DNA from: Chara braunii
Taxonomy: Eukaryota; Streptophyta; Charophyceae; Charales; Characeae
Length of the DNA stretch: 46,815 nucleotides
Direction of reading: 5' to 3'
Assembly (NCBI GenBank): GCA_003427395.1
Contig: BFEA01000181.1
Location: 1,199,288-1,246,102, forward strand
This document shows, piece after piece, positions 9,358-19,540 of the stretch; positions within the stretch are counted from its first letter, which is position 1; each line of letters opens with the position of its first letter. The translations under genes and the position numbers were made by a program. The notes below the pieces were generated by a model, which ran no database searches, had not been told where the DNA came from, and saw only the letters and a list, made by a program, of their open reading frames with translations.

Positions 9358-11150
9358 ATGAGGGAACCTGCCTTGATACTTACGCCGATAGTAGAGGAGG
9401 ACTCATGGAGAGAAAGGAATGCGGAGTGGATGATGGAGTTGGCCTTAGCCGAGAACTATAGGATAATGGATGAACCACGAACGATCGAGGCAGGAGTCCG
9501 ACAAGCAGACGAACAAGTAGCCATGATGGGTAGAATGTACTACTTGGCGAATTCCCTCTTACAGGTTCAATCGAATGATGAAGGGGGTGTGGTGAAAGCT
9601 GATGAGATAGTAATTGGGGATGATTATGAATTTGATGAGGAGAAGGAGGAGGAATTTGAGCAAGGAGAGATTTCAAAAGAATTCCGAGAAGAGGAATATG
9701 ATGGATTTTACTTAGAAATGGGGTTACTTCCCTCAAGAGACAAAAGCGAGAGAGAAGGTAGTGAGAAGACTCTTCGGATGAGAAATCATTACGTAGTAAG
9801 AGGTGGTCATTTATTCATTAGAGACAAGAGGGGGCCGCCGCGGCGAGTGGTATGCGGGAAGAGTCGTCAGATTGATGTCATAGCTGCACTTCATGACGGG
9901 ATAGTTGAGGGACGTTGAAGTTTTGCGGCAACGTACCAGAAGGCGATGGAAATCTACTATTGTGAAGAGATGTTTAAAATGACTCGTAAATATTGTGAGT
10001 CATGTGTACCTTGTAAGGTACGATCGCCTGTCAAATACAAGGAGCCTCTGCATCCCATGTACATCAAAGATGGAGAAGAGGTTAACAGAGTCCTAAATTT
10101 TCAGGATTTTTTCAGGGTTATTATAACAAATGCCCCATACATTTTTTGCCAGACTTGTCACCAGTCCATAGAGCGGACACCAAATAAACCAGTAGCAAAA
10201 AAAAAAAAAAAAAAAATGATCAAAGGGGTTATAAACCCCAAGGCAAAGATGTGGGGGCGGTTGTCCATTTGGACCTATTAGCCATGCCGCTGGGGCTCAG
10301 CGGATATAACTATATATTTGACGTGAGGGACAACCTTACCGAGTTTGTCGATGGCAAAATCATTAGGAATAAAATTAGGGTGACACTGGCAGAGTGCATT
10401 AAGGAATACTACCTAAGGTATCCATTCGTATTGGAGTTCACAATGGACATGAGGTCTGAGTTTACGTGTGGGGAAGTGAAGGAACTGTTAAAAAACTAGG
10501 AGTAATAGGTAACTAAATGACTCGGACTCACCCACAGACAAATGCGTCAGTTGAAAGGGGTCATAGTACCATTACAAACTGGTTAGCCAAGTGGACCAAT
10601 GGGAAGCCGAATCTCTGGCCGGAATTCCTGATAACGGTATTCTTCGTGGAAAATGTCACTATCAAGAGGACGACAGGATATGCGTTTGCGACCCTCTGGT
10701 ATGGTCGGCACGCCACGTTCTCAATAGAAAGCTTTCTAAAAACATGACGCATACAACACTTTGAGAATTATCTGACATTCAAAGAGTTACTGGACCTTAA
10801 GGAAAGACAGATCAGCGCCACGGAGGAAAGGATTCAGGAAGCAGCCACGAGGGTGGCAGACAGTCGCGGAAAAGACAAGGAAAGATGGGACAAACTCCCT
10901 AGAGTGAGGGTCGAACCATTGCAAGTTGGAGATGTTGTATTACTTTATGACTCTTCCTTGGAAAAACAGTGGTCACGAAAGCTGGACAAGCGGTGACTAG
11001 GACCTTTCAGAATCAGAAGACAGGGACTCCATGAGGTCTATGAGTTGGAAGAAATGGACGGGACTCCAAGAAGAGACTGGGTTTCAAAGCCCAAACTGAA
11101 AAAATTCAAGATCAGAGAAGAAGTGAGCCCAGTCAATAAACAAACTTAAC
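9358..11150 (+). pseudogene. pol: Copy B integrase, decayed and interrupted
   Basis: An acidic linker (DEEKEEEFEQGE) leads into the N-terminal module (GGHLFIRD, RRVVCGKSR, AALHDG). The second zinc histidine is replaced by Arg next to a TGA at 9916-9918, while CESCVPC keeps the cysteines. A segment of roughly 150 bp carrying a 19-A run (10198-10216) interrupts the path to the core. The core keeps all three catalytic acids: Asp in VHLDL (10272-10274), Asp in TMDMRSEF (10446-10448) and Glu in ASVERGH (10553-10555). The C-terminus reads R-stop-LGPF near 10994, a GPY/F module with TGA where Trp is expected. The frame ends in VNKQT-stop near 11148. Confidence 0.88.
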
Positions 11151-11348
11151 TTGAAGTAAGCAATTGTACGCCTATATATATGTATATATATAGCTATATA
11201 TATATGTGCGTATATGAGTATAGATGAAGGATATCTTGTCAAGCTTATGTTGATAATGTGACGTGTTGATTTGATGATGATGGTTTATCCTTAAACCTAT
11301 CATTGCTTCCTCTCTGTGTGCAGGCGTGACTCTTGAGGAAAAGTGGTC
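11151..11348. other. Copy B to copy D junction, AT-rich, intron-like ends
   Basis: Fewer than 200 bases separate the end of copy B integrase from the start codon of the next gag. The interval has a (TA)n run at about 11172-11207. It begins with a consensus-like donor (gtaag, 11156) and ends with a pyrimidine-rich acceptor (tctgtgtgcag, ending 11323), so it could be a short intron. No LTR-like duplicate of it was found in the window. Confidence 0.3.
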
Positions 11349-13693
11349 ATGGCTCAGAGAGGAAAGATGGCAGGTTCTTCTGGACCAACCTTGAGAAAGG
11401 GGGGACAAAGGAGGAATCAGAAAGTCTCAAGATGCCTGGAGGAGCTACCAATCTACAAAGCAGGAAATAACTTTCGTGTGTTCTTGAGGGACTTCGAGGA
11501 GTATGCCTTCAGAAGAGAATGGGATGACAAAACGAGGCTCTCGATGGTGACTGGAAACGGGGATTGCAAGAAGAAGATTGGAAAATTGGCAGCCGACTGT
11601 CTAAGGTGGAAGACTTGTATAGTCAAGTTGTGGCAACTTCTGAAAAAAAATTCCAGGGATGAGATTGAGGACGATCTAACATTTGATGGGACAAACCTGG
11701 ATGACTTTGTCAACAACCTACAACTATCTGCAGAGAAAGGTGGATGGAATGATGAGGAAAGGAGGAAGAAGTTGATAGAGGGGACAAAGAAGAATGAGAA
11801 TGAGGAGGTGAAGAGGATTGTGGAAGGGGTTTGCACTTGGCAGGGGATATTGATAAAGTTGCAAGTGTCATACACCCAACTGAGGCAAGACCAGACAAAA
11901 AGGGGAAGGTTACAAGAGAAGGGATTGTGGATTGGAAGGGAGAAGGATGAGTTGCAGAGAAAGGCTTAGGAAGAAGGTGAGGAAGAGGATGTACTCTTGG
12001 GGAACCTGAGAAGTAAGCCTAGAACATTTCCCAAGGACAGAAGAAGAGCAGATCAGACAATGGAAAAAAAGGGGAAGGGAAAGAAGGAGGCAGCAATGGA
12101 GCTGAAGAAAGACCACGGAGAGAATGAGGCACCAGGAGCAAAGAAGACTGAAGATAGAAAGTCAGTTGAGGATGGTGGAAAGGAGTTGAGATAAGAGGAA
12201 GAGAGAAGAAAGGGAGACCAGGAAAGAGTAAGGAAGTGGAAGAAGAAAAGGGGGGAGAAACAAGGGTGAAATATGAAGGGTCATCCCAGAACAGGGAGGA
12301 AGTAGAAGAAGGACAGATAAGCAAAGAGGAAAGAGCTCAAAGGGAGAAGAAGAAGAAGGGGTGGAGAGATTACGTAATCAAGATGCTCCAACATGATGAT
12401 CTACCTGTAAATTTTTCTTGGGATGTAAGATTTGAAAGAATGTTACTCTCTGAGTTGGTGGTAAGTTCCAAACACTCCACCAATATGCATAAATTGATGG
12501 GATTGCATGAGATGTTGGATGAAAAATGCACCAGACTTTTTAAGGAATATGCGGAAGTGGCAAGAAAACTAGGGGAGATGGAAAGAGGAAAAGATGAGAA
12601 GGAAATTGGCGAGGGTTTGGATGCATTGGGGAAGGGGCTTCAGTCAGAGCACAAGGAAAGCACTGAGCTCTTCACCCAAGGGTTTGTAGATTATATCCCT
12701 GAGCTCTTGAAGGAGATGAGCAGGTTAAGGAAAAGGGAAGAATAGAGGAGTGTCCAGGTGACAAGACTGACAGAGGGTTTGGAAAGGATGAGAAAGGAAG
12801 TGGAGGACTTGAAGAAGGGGAAGGACGAACTGTTGAAACAAGTAAGTACATTGGAGGTTTCCCTGGCCCAGAAAAGCAAAAAGTTGAAAGATGAAGTGAC
12901 AGAGAGAGAGAAAGTAGAAAAGAAAGTTAAAAGTTTGTGCTCAGGGATCGATGAGCGGGGGGAAGATCTAGAACAAGAGATTACTTAAAGGGAAAAGATG
13001 GGTCAGATGTGGGAAAAGAGATGGGTTGAGATACTGAAAGGGATAGAAATGCTCAAATTGAACCACCAAGAGAAAGAGAGGATGATCATAAGGGTGGTGG
13101 AGTGGAAGGAAGAGGAAGAGTTTAAAATTAAGATGATAGCAGGACAGAGGAAGGTTTCTCTGTCAAGAGAAGAAGAAGGAAGGAAGGATGAGCAGACTAA
13201 GGTTGGAAAGGGAGAACCTTCCAGCAAGAGGCCACAAGAAGAGCCAAGGGTTGAAGGGTCTCCTATCTCAGAGGAAGAAAATAGTGAATGTTTGGTTTTA
13301 CCTCAGCTAGGAGGCATCAAAAGGGGAGTGCAGCCTGGAATGGAATCCTCGGAAGAAGCTGGGAGTCAGACGGAGACTTCAACTCGGCCTCTCAAAAAGA
13401 AGGCCAGATATAACAAAGCGAGGAGTGGAGTCAGATGGAGAGTTCAACTCGGCCTCTCAAAAAGAATGCCAGATATAACAAAGCGATGAGGGGATGCTTC
13501 TTTTGTTACAAAGGAAGGACACCTCAGGGATGATTGTGCAATAGCAACTGGGTACATTAAGGAGCGAATAGCTAGATTTGACTCACAAGGAAGGTTGGTA
13601 ACCAGCACTGGACAGATAATCCCCAGGACACCTGAGGGTGGCAGAGTAGAGCTTCATCGGATGTTGGGGCTGACAACCACTTTCTCATATTAG
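11349..13693 (+). pseudogene. gag: Copy D gag: capsid, long coiled coil, CCHC zinc knuckle
   Basis: Starts at ATG 11349 (MAQRGKMAG). The capsid-like part LPIYKAGNNFRVFLRDFEEY with a following W-rich segment matches the gag of copy C (CFRGPQLNNFLDEYELF). From about 11980 to 13300 the translation is almost entirely E/K/R/L heptads, a predicted coiled coil, broken by stops at 11967, 12192, 12743 and 12986 and a frame change near 12240. The end carries a CX2CX4HX4C zinc knuckle (CFFCYKEGHLRDDC, 13495-13537), readable only if one extra G near 13513 is skipped. A 65-bp tandem duplication at 13362-13491 also shifts the frame. No protease or pol follows. Confidence 0.8.
13362..13491 (+). repeat. 65-bp tandem duplication within gag
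   Basis: Two head-to-tail copies (13362-13426 and 13427-13491) differ at only a few bases. Both contain caactcggcctctcaaaaag. Because 65 is not a multiple of 3, the duplication shifts the gag frame just before the zinc knuckle. Confidence 0.9.
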
Positions 13694-15000
13694 AAATAAG
13701 CAGGCGTTTGAAACTTTCTAAGTACATTAAGGTGTTTTGTTAGAAGCAAAGAAGACGAATGGGTGAGCAGAGTGCAACTGAGAAGGGACCAACTTTCTTT
13801 TCTTAAGGTTTGGAAAGGATAGGAGCTTAGAATAGGTGATAGTAAAAAAAAGTGCATAAAAGCTCGAGGGCAGACATGAGATTGAGAGGGGTGAGTCGCA
13901 AGTCTGACTCACTGTAACATACTTGTATTTATATATATATTTTTTAAAAAGGGGGGAATGAGTTGGTGACCATGAACACTTTCATTATGGGAGACCCGAG
14001 TTAAAACCTCGGCAGTGACAATGAAACGTGAGGTGACGATGTCAATTCTGAACCGCACTTCATTCCAGGGATTGGGATTTGACGAATTGCTTGTCGGGAA
14101 ACATCCTTGTTGCATATAGTTCTCCAACGATAGGGACGTCGCTTAATACCCTTACAAGGTTATTTGACCATGGTTTTACAGTCCACACATCGATTGTGCC
14201 GACCACCATGACGGAATCAGTCCAAACTTAGAAGTGCATGCATTCTTCACACGACACTATAAAAACGATTTCCTCGACTATTGAGGTCGGGGCAAATCGG
14301 TGAGAAATTTCAAGAGAGAGTGCGCGCGTGTTGTTTTGATGCACGCTGTGATGGCTAGGATCGGTAGTAACACCCTTGACCAAGAAGGTCGAGGGGTTGA
14401 TTAAGTTAGTGTTGTACCAGGGACATCTACGACACACATGAGACTTAGGTTGGTACCCGTCTACTTGTCGGTATTGGTCCTCTGAAGTTGCCAATTTGTC
14501 TCTCCTAATCGGTCTCGAGTACTCGGCACATTTATCTCAGTTTCGTGTGGTATTGGTCGACCTGTTACCTAAGTTTTTTCTGCGGCTCCTAAATGTCGCG
14601 GGCCTCATTTCCCAGCACTCGAGTGTTTTCCTCTCAGCGGCCCTCGCTGACACGGCCACAGCTAAGTACCGACTTTCAGGTCCTCTAGTGAACCAAGTGC
14701 CTTGGGGTCACGCACGCAGATTCTGGGAACGGGCAAACTACTAGGTGGGCCGAGCCCCAATATGTATAAGGGCAGCTCTGCTTCTACTTGAAGTGTGAGC
14801 TAGCTCAATAGGTTTCGGGGTAGACTGACAAACAAGAGGCATAGGGATCGAATCTGCCCCGACCTACGAGCTAGCCTTTTGCTATAACGAAGTCATGCTT
14901 TTAACCCGACTTCAGGCAATGGGGGTTCGAACCCGCGACCTCGAGAACGAGAGAAGTTAGAATTGGAGTCCGTCGTGACAATTGGCACGACAGGGTAGTT
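13694..15000. other. Unassigned non-coding interval
   Basis: No frame is convincingly coding. It contains a short TA/T-rich tract near 13926-13945. Between about 14800 and 14960 there are two tRNA-promoter-like words (an A-box-like tagctcaatagg at 14801 and a gggttcgaaccc at 14924) that do not form a tRNA fold. It may be a remnant of an LTR or of an element downstream of gag D. Confidence 0.5.
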
Positions 15001-16504
15001 AGTAGTTGGATTCGTTTTCTTTTTTTTTCTTTTTCCTTTTTTTTTTTCTTTATTTATTTATTTCTTTGATTTTAGGCCCCGCGGTTTATCTCTCGATGCT
15101 TCACTTTCGTGAATCTGCCTCCGAGTTCAGGACAGATTCAGCAAAAGGAAGGGTATGAACTGCGAAGGAATCCCGACCGTACTGGATCCACCTGCGACAC
15201 TGAGACCTCTCTCGCACGAGGAGGGGGAGAGAGGGAGAAACAATGAAGGCAAGCAAAGAGGGCACGAGCACCTCTAAAGAGAGGTGTGGGTGCGAGGAGA
15301 TACGCGAGGGCTGAGCAGGAAAGGCGGCGAGTACGACGAGGAAAACCGACTGCGCGCACGAGTTGGGAGACGAAGGGGTAAGGACACGACACACAAAGCG
15401 GGAAGACAACACAAAGGGGATAGCAGAAGGGAAACGCGCAAGAAGGAGAAGAATGGAGAAGAAGAAGAAGAAGGAAGGGGAAAAGTAAAGAAGGAGGGAA
15501 AGGAGTAGGGAGAAGAATGAAGGGCTTACCTTCCGATTGTTGGTGTCTATGCACCGCGCACGGGAGTTGGGACCTTGAGTTACTAGGGCCAGCCACTGAC
15601 GAAGATGGCAACGCCAAGGGAGCGGGAGAAGAGAAAGGTAAGTCTCCTACCCTGCGGCTCACCGCCTAGTACTTCCATCAATAGGATGGATAAAGAATCG
15701 TATGACTCTACCGCTAGAACATGGAAATATACACCGCCGAACTTGTTTGTTGTTATGTGGGTGTACCTGTGTGAGTGTGTGATTGTAGATCCCGCAGCTT
15801 CTTCATGTTGCTGTCATTGGTAGGATGATCAAAATCATCTGAATCTACCACACAATCATGAGAATATAAGTTACTACTGCATGTGTTCGTGTGTGTGTGT
15901 GTGTGACCGGGAGAGGCAATGGATGAGAAAGGAGAATACGACAAGGGGGAGAACTATTTCGGATTTCTATCAGCAAGTGAGCTGGGGAGTAGGAATATGG
16001 AGGAAAAGGGGGTCGACTTTCCCCATTTGAAAGGGACCTGGCCGGCATTGTGGCCAGGTACGGTGCGAAAGGAGGAAGTGCGCAGAGGGAGGAAGATGAT
16101 CACGTGGAAGAAGAGTACGCAAGAAGAAGAGGAGGGAGGAAAAAAGAAGGAGAAGAGAAAGAAGAAGGAGAAGAGGAAGAAAAAAGAGAAGAAGAAGACG
16201 AAGAAGAAGAGGAGGAAAAGAGAGTAAGAGGGAGATAGGTTTCAGAGTGTAAGTATGTGTGAGAGAAGGAAGTGTGTGGGGTACTCAGGGGGGTCTAGAG
16301 TTGAGGTGTGAGTGAACAGTGGTGTTGAACCCAGTGACAAAAGTTGGGATGTACAGGCTTTGATGCGCCATAGCCTGTCGAAGCGAGTTTGCATTTAAGC
16401 TGTGTTCTCAGGTTCCATATCTCTTAGCTTTGTGTGGGCGCAGTGCGCCAAGGTGAATCACCATCTGTTTATATGTATTCAGAGTGGAAAAGAAAGCGAG
16501 TCTG
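15001..16504. other. Low-complexity non-coding interval (T-rich, GT, GAA-rich)
   Basis: T-rich sequence at 15017-15067, purine-rich stretches at 15200-15510, a (GT)n run at 15886-15905 and a strongly polypurine GAA/GGA tract at about 16085-16232. Apparent open frames (for example 15138-15662 minus and 15919-16227 plus) are compositionally biased by these tracts and have no recognisable domain. Confidence 0.6.
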
Positions 16505-17070
16505 ATTACATTATCATTATTATTTATATTATTATTTTTGTTATTATTACTACGATTATTATCATTGTGTTTAAATCCTAGCTATAATGAGTAGGGGGGA
16601 TGATGCGGGTGAGCTGGTGGCCTTCAGGGAAGGAGGCGAGAGTAGGTTTTATCAAGGTCTGATTGAGGGTGACGAGATACGTACTTGGTACATGAAGAGT
16701 GGTCGTCTATGGTGTTAACGAGTCATGTACATTGGTCTTCGAGTGTCAATGTGAGCCTGTTGCGTGAACTCGGTTGTAGATAGGATAGTCCGGAATAGTA
16801 GGTTGGGCGCTGGGCGCCAGACAGGGAAGAGCGACTATGGCTACTATGTTGGTGTGGCCTACGGGTTGAACGTTGGCTCATTACTTCACCATATTGCTCT
16901 ATATGGATGGTTTTTTGGTGCATTTGTACACTCTGTTTAAACAAGACTACTTGGACATCTGTGTAATTTCGCAACTTGGCTTTCTGTATATCGTTCACAC
17001 TCGTATTTCTTGCATAATTATTATTTTTATTATTATTATTAGTATTACTATTATTATTATAATGAACTTA
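16505..17070. repeat. Two ATT-rich microsatellites
   Basis: Imperfect ATT/TTA arrays at about 16505-16566 and 17015-17063. The 450 bases between them show no gene. Confidence 0.8.
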
Positions 17071-17880
17071 GACTCGAGGGTACTCGTCAGGTGTCGTACT
17101 ACAAGTAAGCTCAGATCTGCACAATGTCTCCTGTTAACGTGAAGGTAATATCTGACACAGTGTCTCGTTACTAGTTGACGAAGAGAACGAAGGGGGAAAC
17201 AGACAAATGAGAAGGTGGGATAGAGAATCAGTGACTACCACAGAGTTGCCTGACTCTACCCATTTCTTCTTCGGGCTTCCCCTCGCCTCCACGTCATCAA
17301 ATAAGTACCCGGTAATGAGTCTGACAAGTCCGGGTCACACAGAGGTGCCCCATGGTACTGTTCTCTCATAGAGAACGGAGACGATTAGCAGCACATTCAA
17401 GGACAATGTCAACCTCGGATAGGTATACCAAATCCCAATCATCCACAGATCTCGATCCCCTCCTAGTCGTAACCAGTCGCCTCATGTAGACAGCGTGGCC
17501 AATGTCACGTTAGCAGCCGAGATAGACAAATGGTATGCGCCACATCAGCAGTATAGACCAGTGACATGTGCCACATCAGCAGGGAAGACAGGTGGCAGCG
17601 CTACGTCAGCAATGTCTGCGCACAGAAGGGACAAGCGCCAGCATGCTGCCAAAGCCCCGTGTTGTCTGCAGTACCAGAACGCAGCAAGCACCAAGGCAGC
17701 ATACTAAGACTGAATGTTGAACTCCTGGAGGACTGGGCCTTATGAAGTTTTGACGAGGCTCTCTGGTCCCTGATCTCCTGCCCACAGTCGTATAGGGTGA
17801 CTCGCAGTCGAAGACTTGGATTATGTACAGTTGCATATTTTCCTTTGATCTTAATGCAGTCTAGGTACCTGCGTACAAAA
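17071..17880. repeat. Unassigned interval with about 31-bp three-copy repeat
   Basis: Three imperfect units, each containing gccacatcagcag or gctacgtcagcaa, start near 17539, 17570 and 17600. The rest of the interval shows no gene. Confidence 0.55.
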
Positions 17881-18005
17881 TCAGACAGACACAGACGAAC
17901 AAACAGACAGACACAGACCGACAGAACAGACAAACATGGACGAATAAACACAGACAAATAGACAGGCAAGCATCAGACGGATAGACATAGATAAAGAGAG
18001 GGAGA
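17881..18005. repeat. Cryptic GACA/GACAAA-rich tract
   Basis: Degenerate runs of gacagacaca, gacaaac and gacaaatag. Similar tracts occur at about 19860-20000, 20290-20610 and 21005-21090. Long frames across them are composition artefacts, mostly Cys/Leu/Val/Ser on the minus strand. Confidence 0.8.
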
Positions 18006-18582
18006 ATGCACCTGGCCGCAGAAGCACGCCGGACACTTCTGAAATAAGAAGCACGACTTTCTTTCGGCATTCGGATTTGTGCAAGCAATGCTGCACTGCA
18101 TGCTGGCCAACGCTCAAGCACTCACGGGCGAGCAGGGTGAAGGGCGCGCAGCCATAGCCAAGTTGCGTCACGATAGCTGGAGAGTTGCACGATGGTCCTT
18201 GGGTACACGTGACATACTTTGTAGGGGATAGAGGTTGTGAGTGATACGGTAGACATACCGGGCGCTTGAGGCGAGGACATTATCCGAGATCTTCTCGTAC
18301 TTCATGAAGTTGTTGACGCCATCCATGGCATCGTAGATAGTAGGATAGATAGGATCTACCATCTGTAGTCTCGGCGCCGAGCTCCAGATAGGGTATCGAC
18401 ATTGGTTTATTATTGATGATGATGGGACCATTCACACATTGTCACTTGTGAGGTTTTGTTGAGATCTTGTCTTGTGGAACTCGTGATGCCGTTCTGCTTT
18501 TGGTTCAAGGTCACGACTATCTGGTCCCATGTGTTGATGCTGTTTGATTTCTGGAATTCGCTATTGCTCATCTGCCTTGCAA
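18006..18582. other. Unassigned interval
   Basis: About 580 bases with no convincing coding frame, RNA gene or repeat that I can name. Confidence 0.5.
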
Positions 18583-18589
18583 TTATTAC

Positions 18590-18655
<66 letters not shown>

Positions 18656-18720
18656 TATTATTATTATTATTATTATTATTACTAATTATTATCAATATTA
18701 TTATTATTATTATTATTATT
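18583..18720. repeat. AAT array followed by complementary ATT array
   Basis: About 70 bp of (AAT)n pass directly into about 65 bp of (ATT)n, so the two halves are complementary and the whole tract can fold back. It abuts the left end of the fold-back element at 18720. Confidence 0.9.
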
Positions 18721-19479
18721 GTCGACAGGGTAACCGGCGTTTGGGACGGGCCGAACGCCCAAACCCGAACGCTCGAACGTATGGGACCCCTTGGGGATGC
18801 GTTCGGTCGTTCAGGCCGAACGCGGACCCCAAAAAACAAATCATCAAAAAAAACTGAAAAAACGATATGTTATGGAGAAAAATAAATTAATCAATATTTG
18901 CCTGAGCATTGCATCCGAATTCCTTACCAAATTTGAAATAAAAATAAAATACAGAAAATAAATACTAATATTGAAAATAAATAAAAATAAAAAGAGAATT
19001 AAATTTAGTGAGTGCGTGAGCATGGTTTCAACACCGCCATCTTTGGCGATTTTTCATTTTTTTTTGGCATAGCTAACTGCCCTGAAAATTTACAGATGTG
19101 TACTTCACATAATACGAAAGACACTAAAAACGTTTCAAAAATAATAAAATTGTTTAGATCCCGAACTAAAGTGAAAGCAAAAAGTAAAAAGTGAAAAAAT
19201 ACGTGGGCGAGCACGTTTTGACACCGCCATCTTTGGCGATTTTTAATTCTTATTTGGCTTAGCCAAATGACTTGAAACTTTACAGGCATGTACCTCGCGT
19301 CATAAAGAACTCGCAAAAAAAATTCAGAAAAAAATAATTTTGTTTAGGCCCCAAAATAATTTTTGGCGGGGGCCGAACGTCGTCGGGTTCGGACCCCGTA
19401 CGGGACCCCGAACGCCCGTACGTACGGAGGTCTGCCCGGGGACCTCCGTACGTACAGGCTGGTGACCCTGATTGTCGAT
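18720..19479. mobile_element. Fold-back/TIR element flanked by ATT repeats
   Basis: The left end reads gtcgacagggtaaccggc. The right end, read on the minus strand, is atcgacaatcagggtcaccagcc, giving imperfect terminal inverted repeats that continue into GC-rich arms with repeated cgaacg words. The interior is AT-rich and contains a 190-bp direct duplication, with the core acaccgccatctttggcg at 19031 and 19221. A 15-bp perfect hairpin (gtacgtacggaggtc, 19418-19455) sits in the right arm. Both outer sides are ATT arrays. No transposase is encoded, so it is non-autonomous. The superfamily is unknown. Confidence 0.6.
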
Positions 19480-19540
19480 ATTATTATTATTAATATTATT
19501 ACTATTAATATTATTATTATTAATATTATTATTAAAAACG
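19480..19540. repeat. ATT/AAT microsatellite
   Basis: Interrupted attattaat repeats directly at the right end of the fold-back element. Confidence 0.85.

Larger units (their letters stand above)
4837..11150 (+). mobile_element. Ty3/gypsy retrotransposon copy B, decayed gag-protease-pol
   Basis: Gag-like fragments (4837-5601), a protease fragment (about 6300-6570), a T-rich disrupted segment (6577-7550), then RT, RNase H and integrase (7552-11100) all lie on the plus strand in canonical gypsy order. Its pol is better preserved than that of copy A, with several frames over 110 codons, but it has many stops, a poly-A-bearing insertion in integrase and a lost RNase H aspartate. LTRs were not found. 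Confidence 0.8.

Noticed and set aside
7552-11000. Alternative genetic code with TGA as Trp
   Set aside because: TAG also occurs at Trp positions, TAA and frameshifts are present, and catalytic residues are lost, so decay explains the stops better.
14794-14960. tRNA genes or a tRNA-derived SINE head
   Set aside because: There is an A-box-like word at 14801 with a weak B-box-like word at 14845, and a gggttcgaaccc at 14924, but the D, anticodon and acceptor stems do not pair in either strand.
14985-15000. Primer-binding site (tggcacgacaggg)
   Set aside because: It begins like a PBS, but no LTR end or matching LTR could be found next to it, and complementarity to a specific tRNA was not established.
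15138-15662. 174-codon minus-strand ORF
   Set aside because: It is driven by purine/pyrimidine bias, is rich in Leu, Ser, Pro and Phe, and has no domain and no conserved neighbour.
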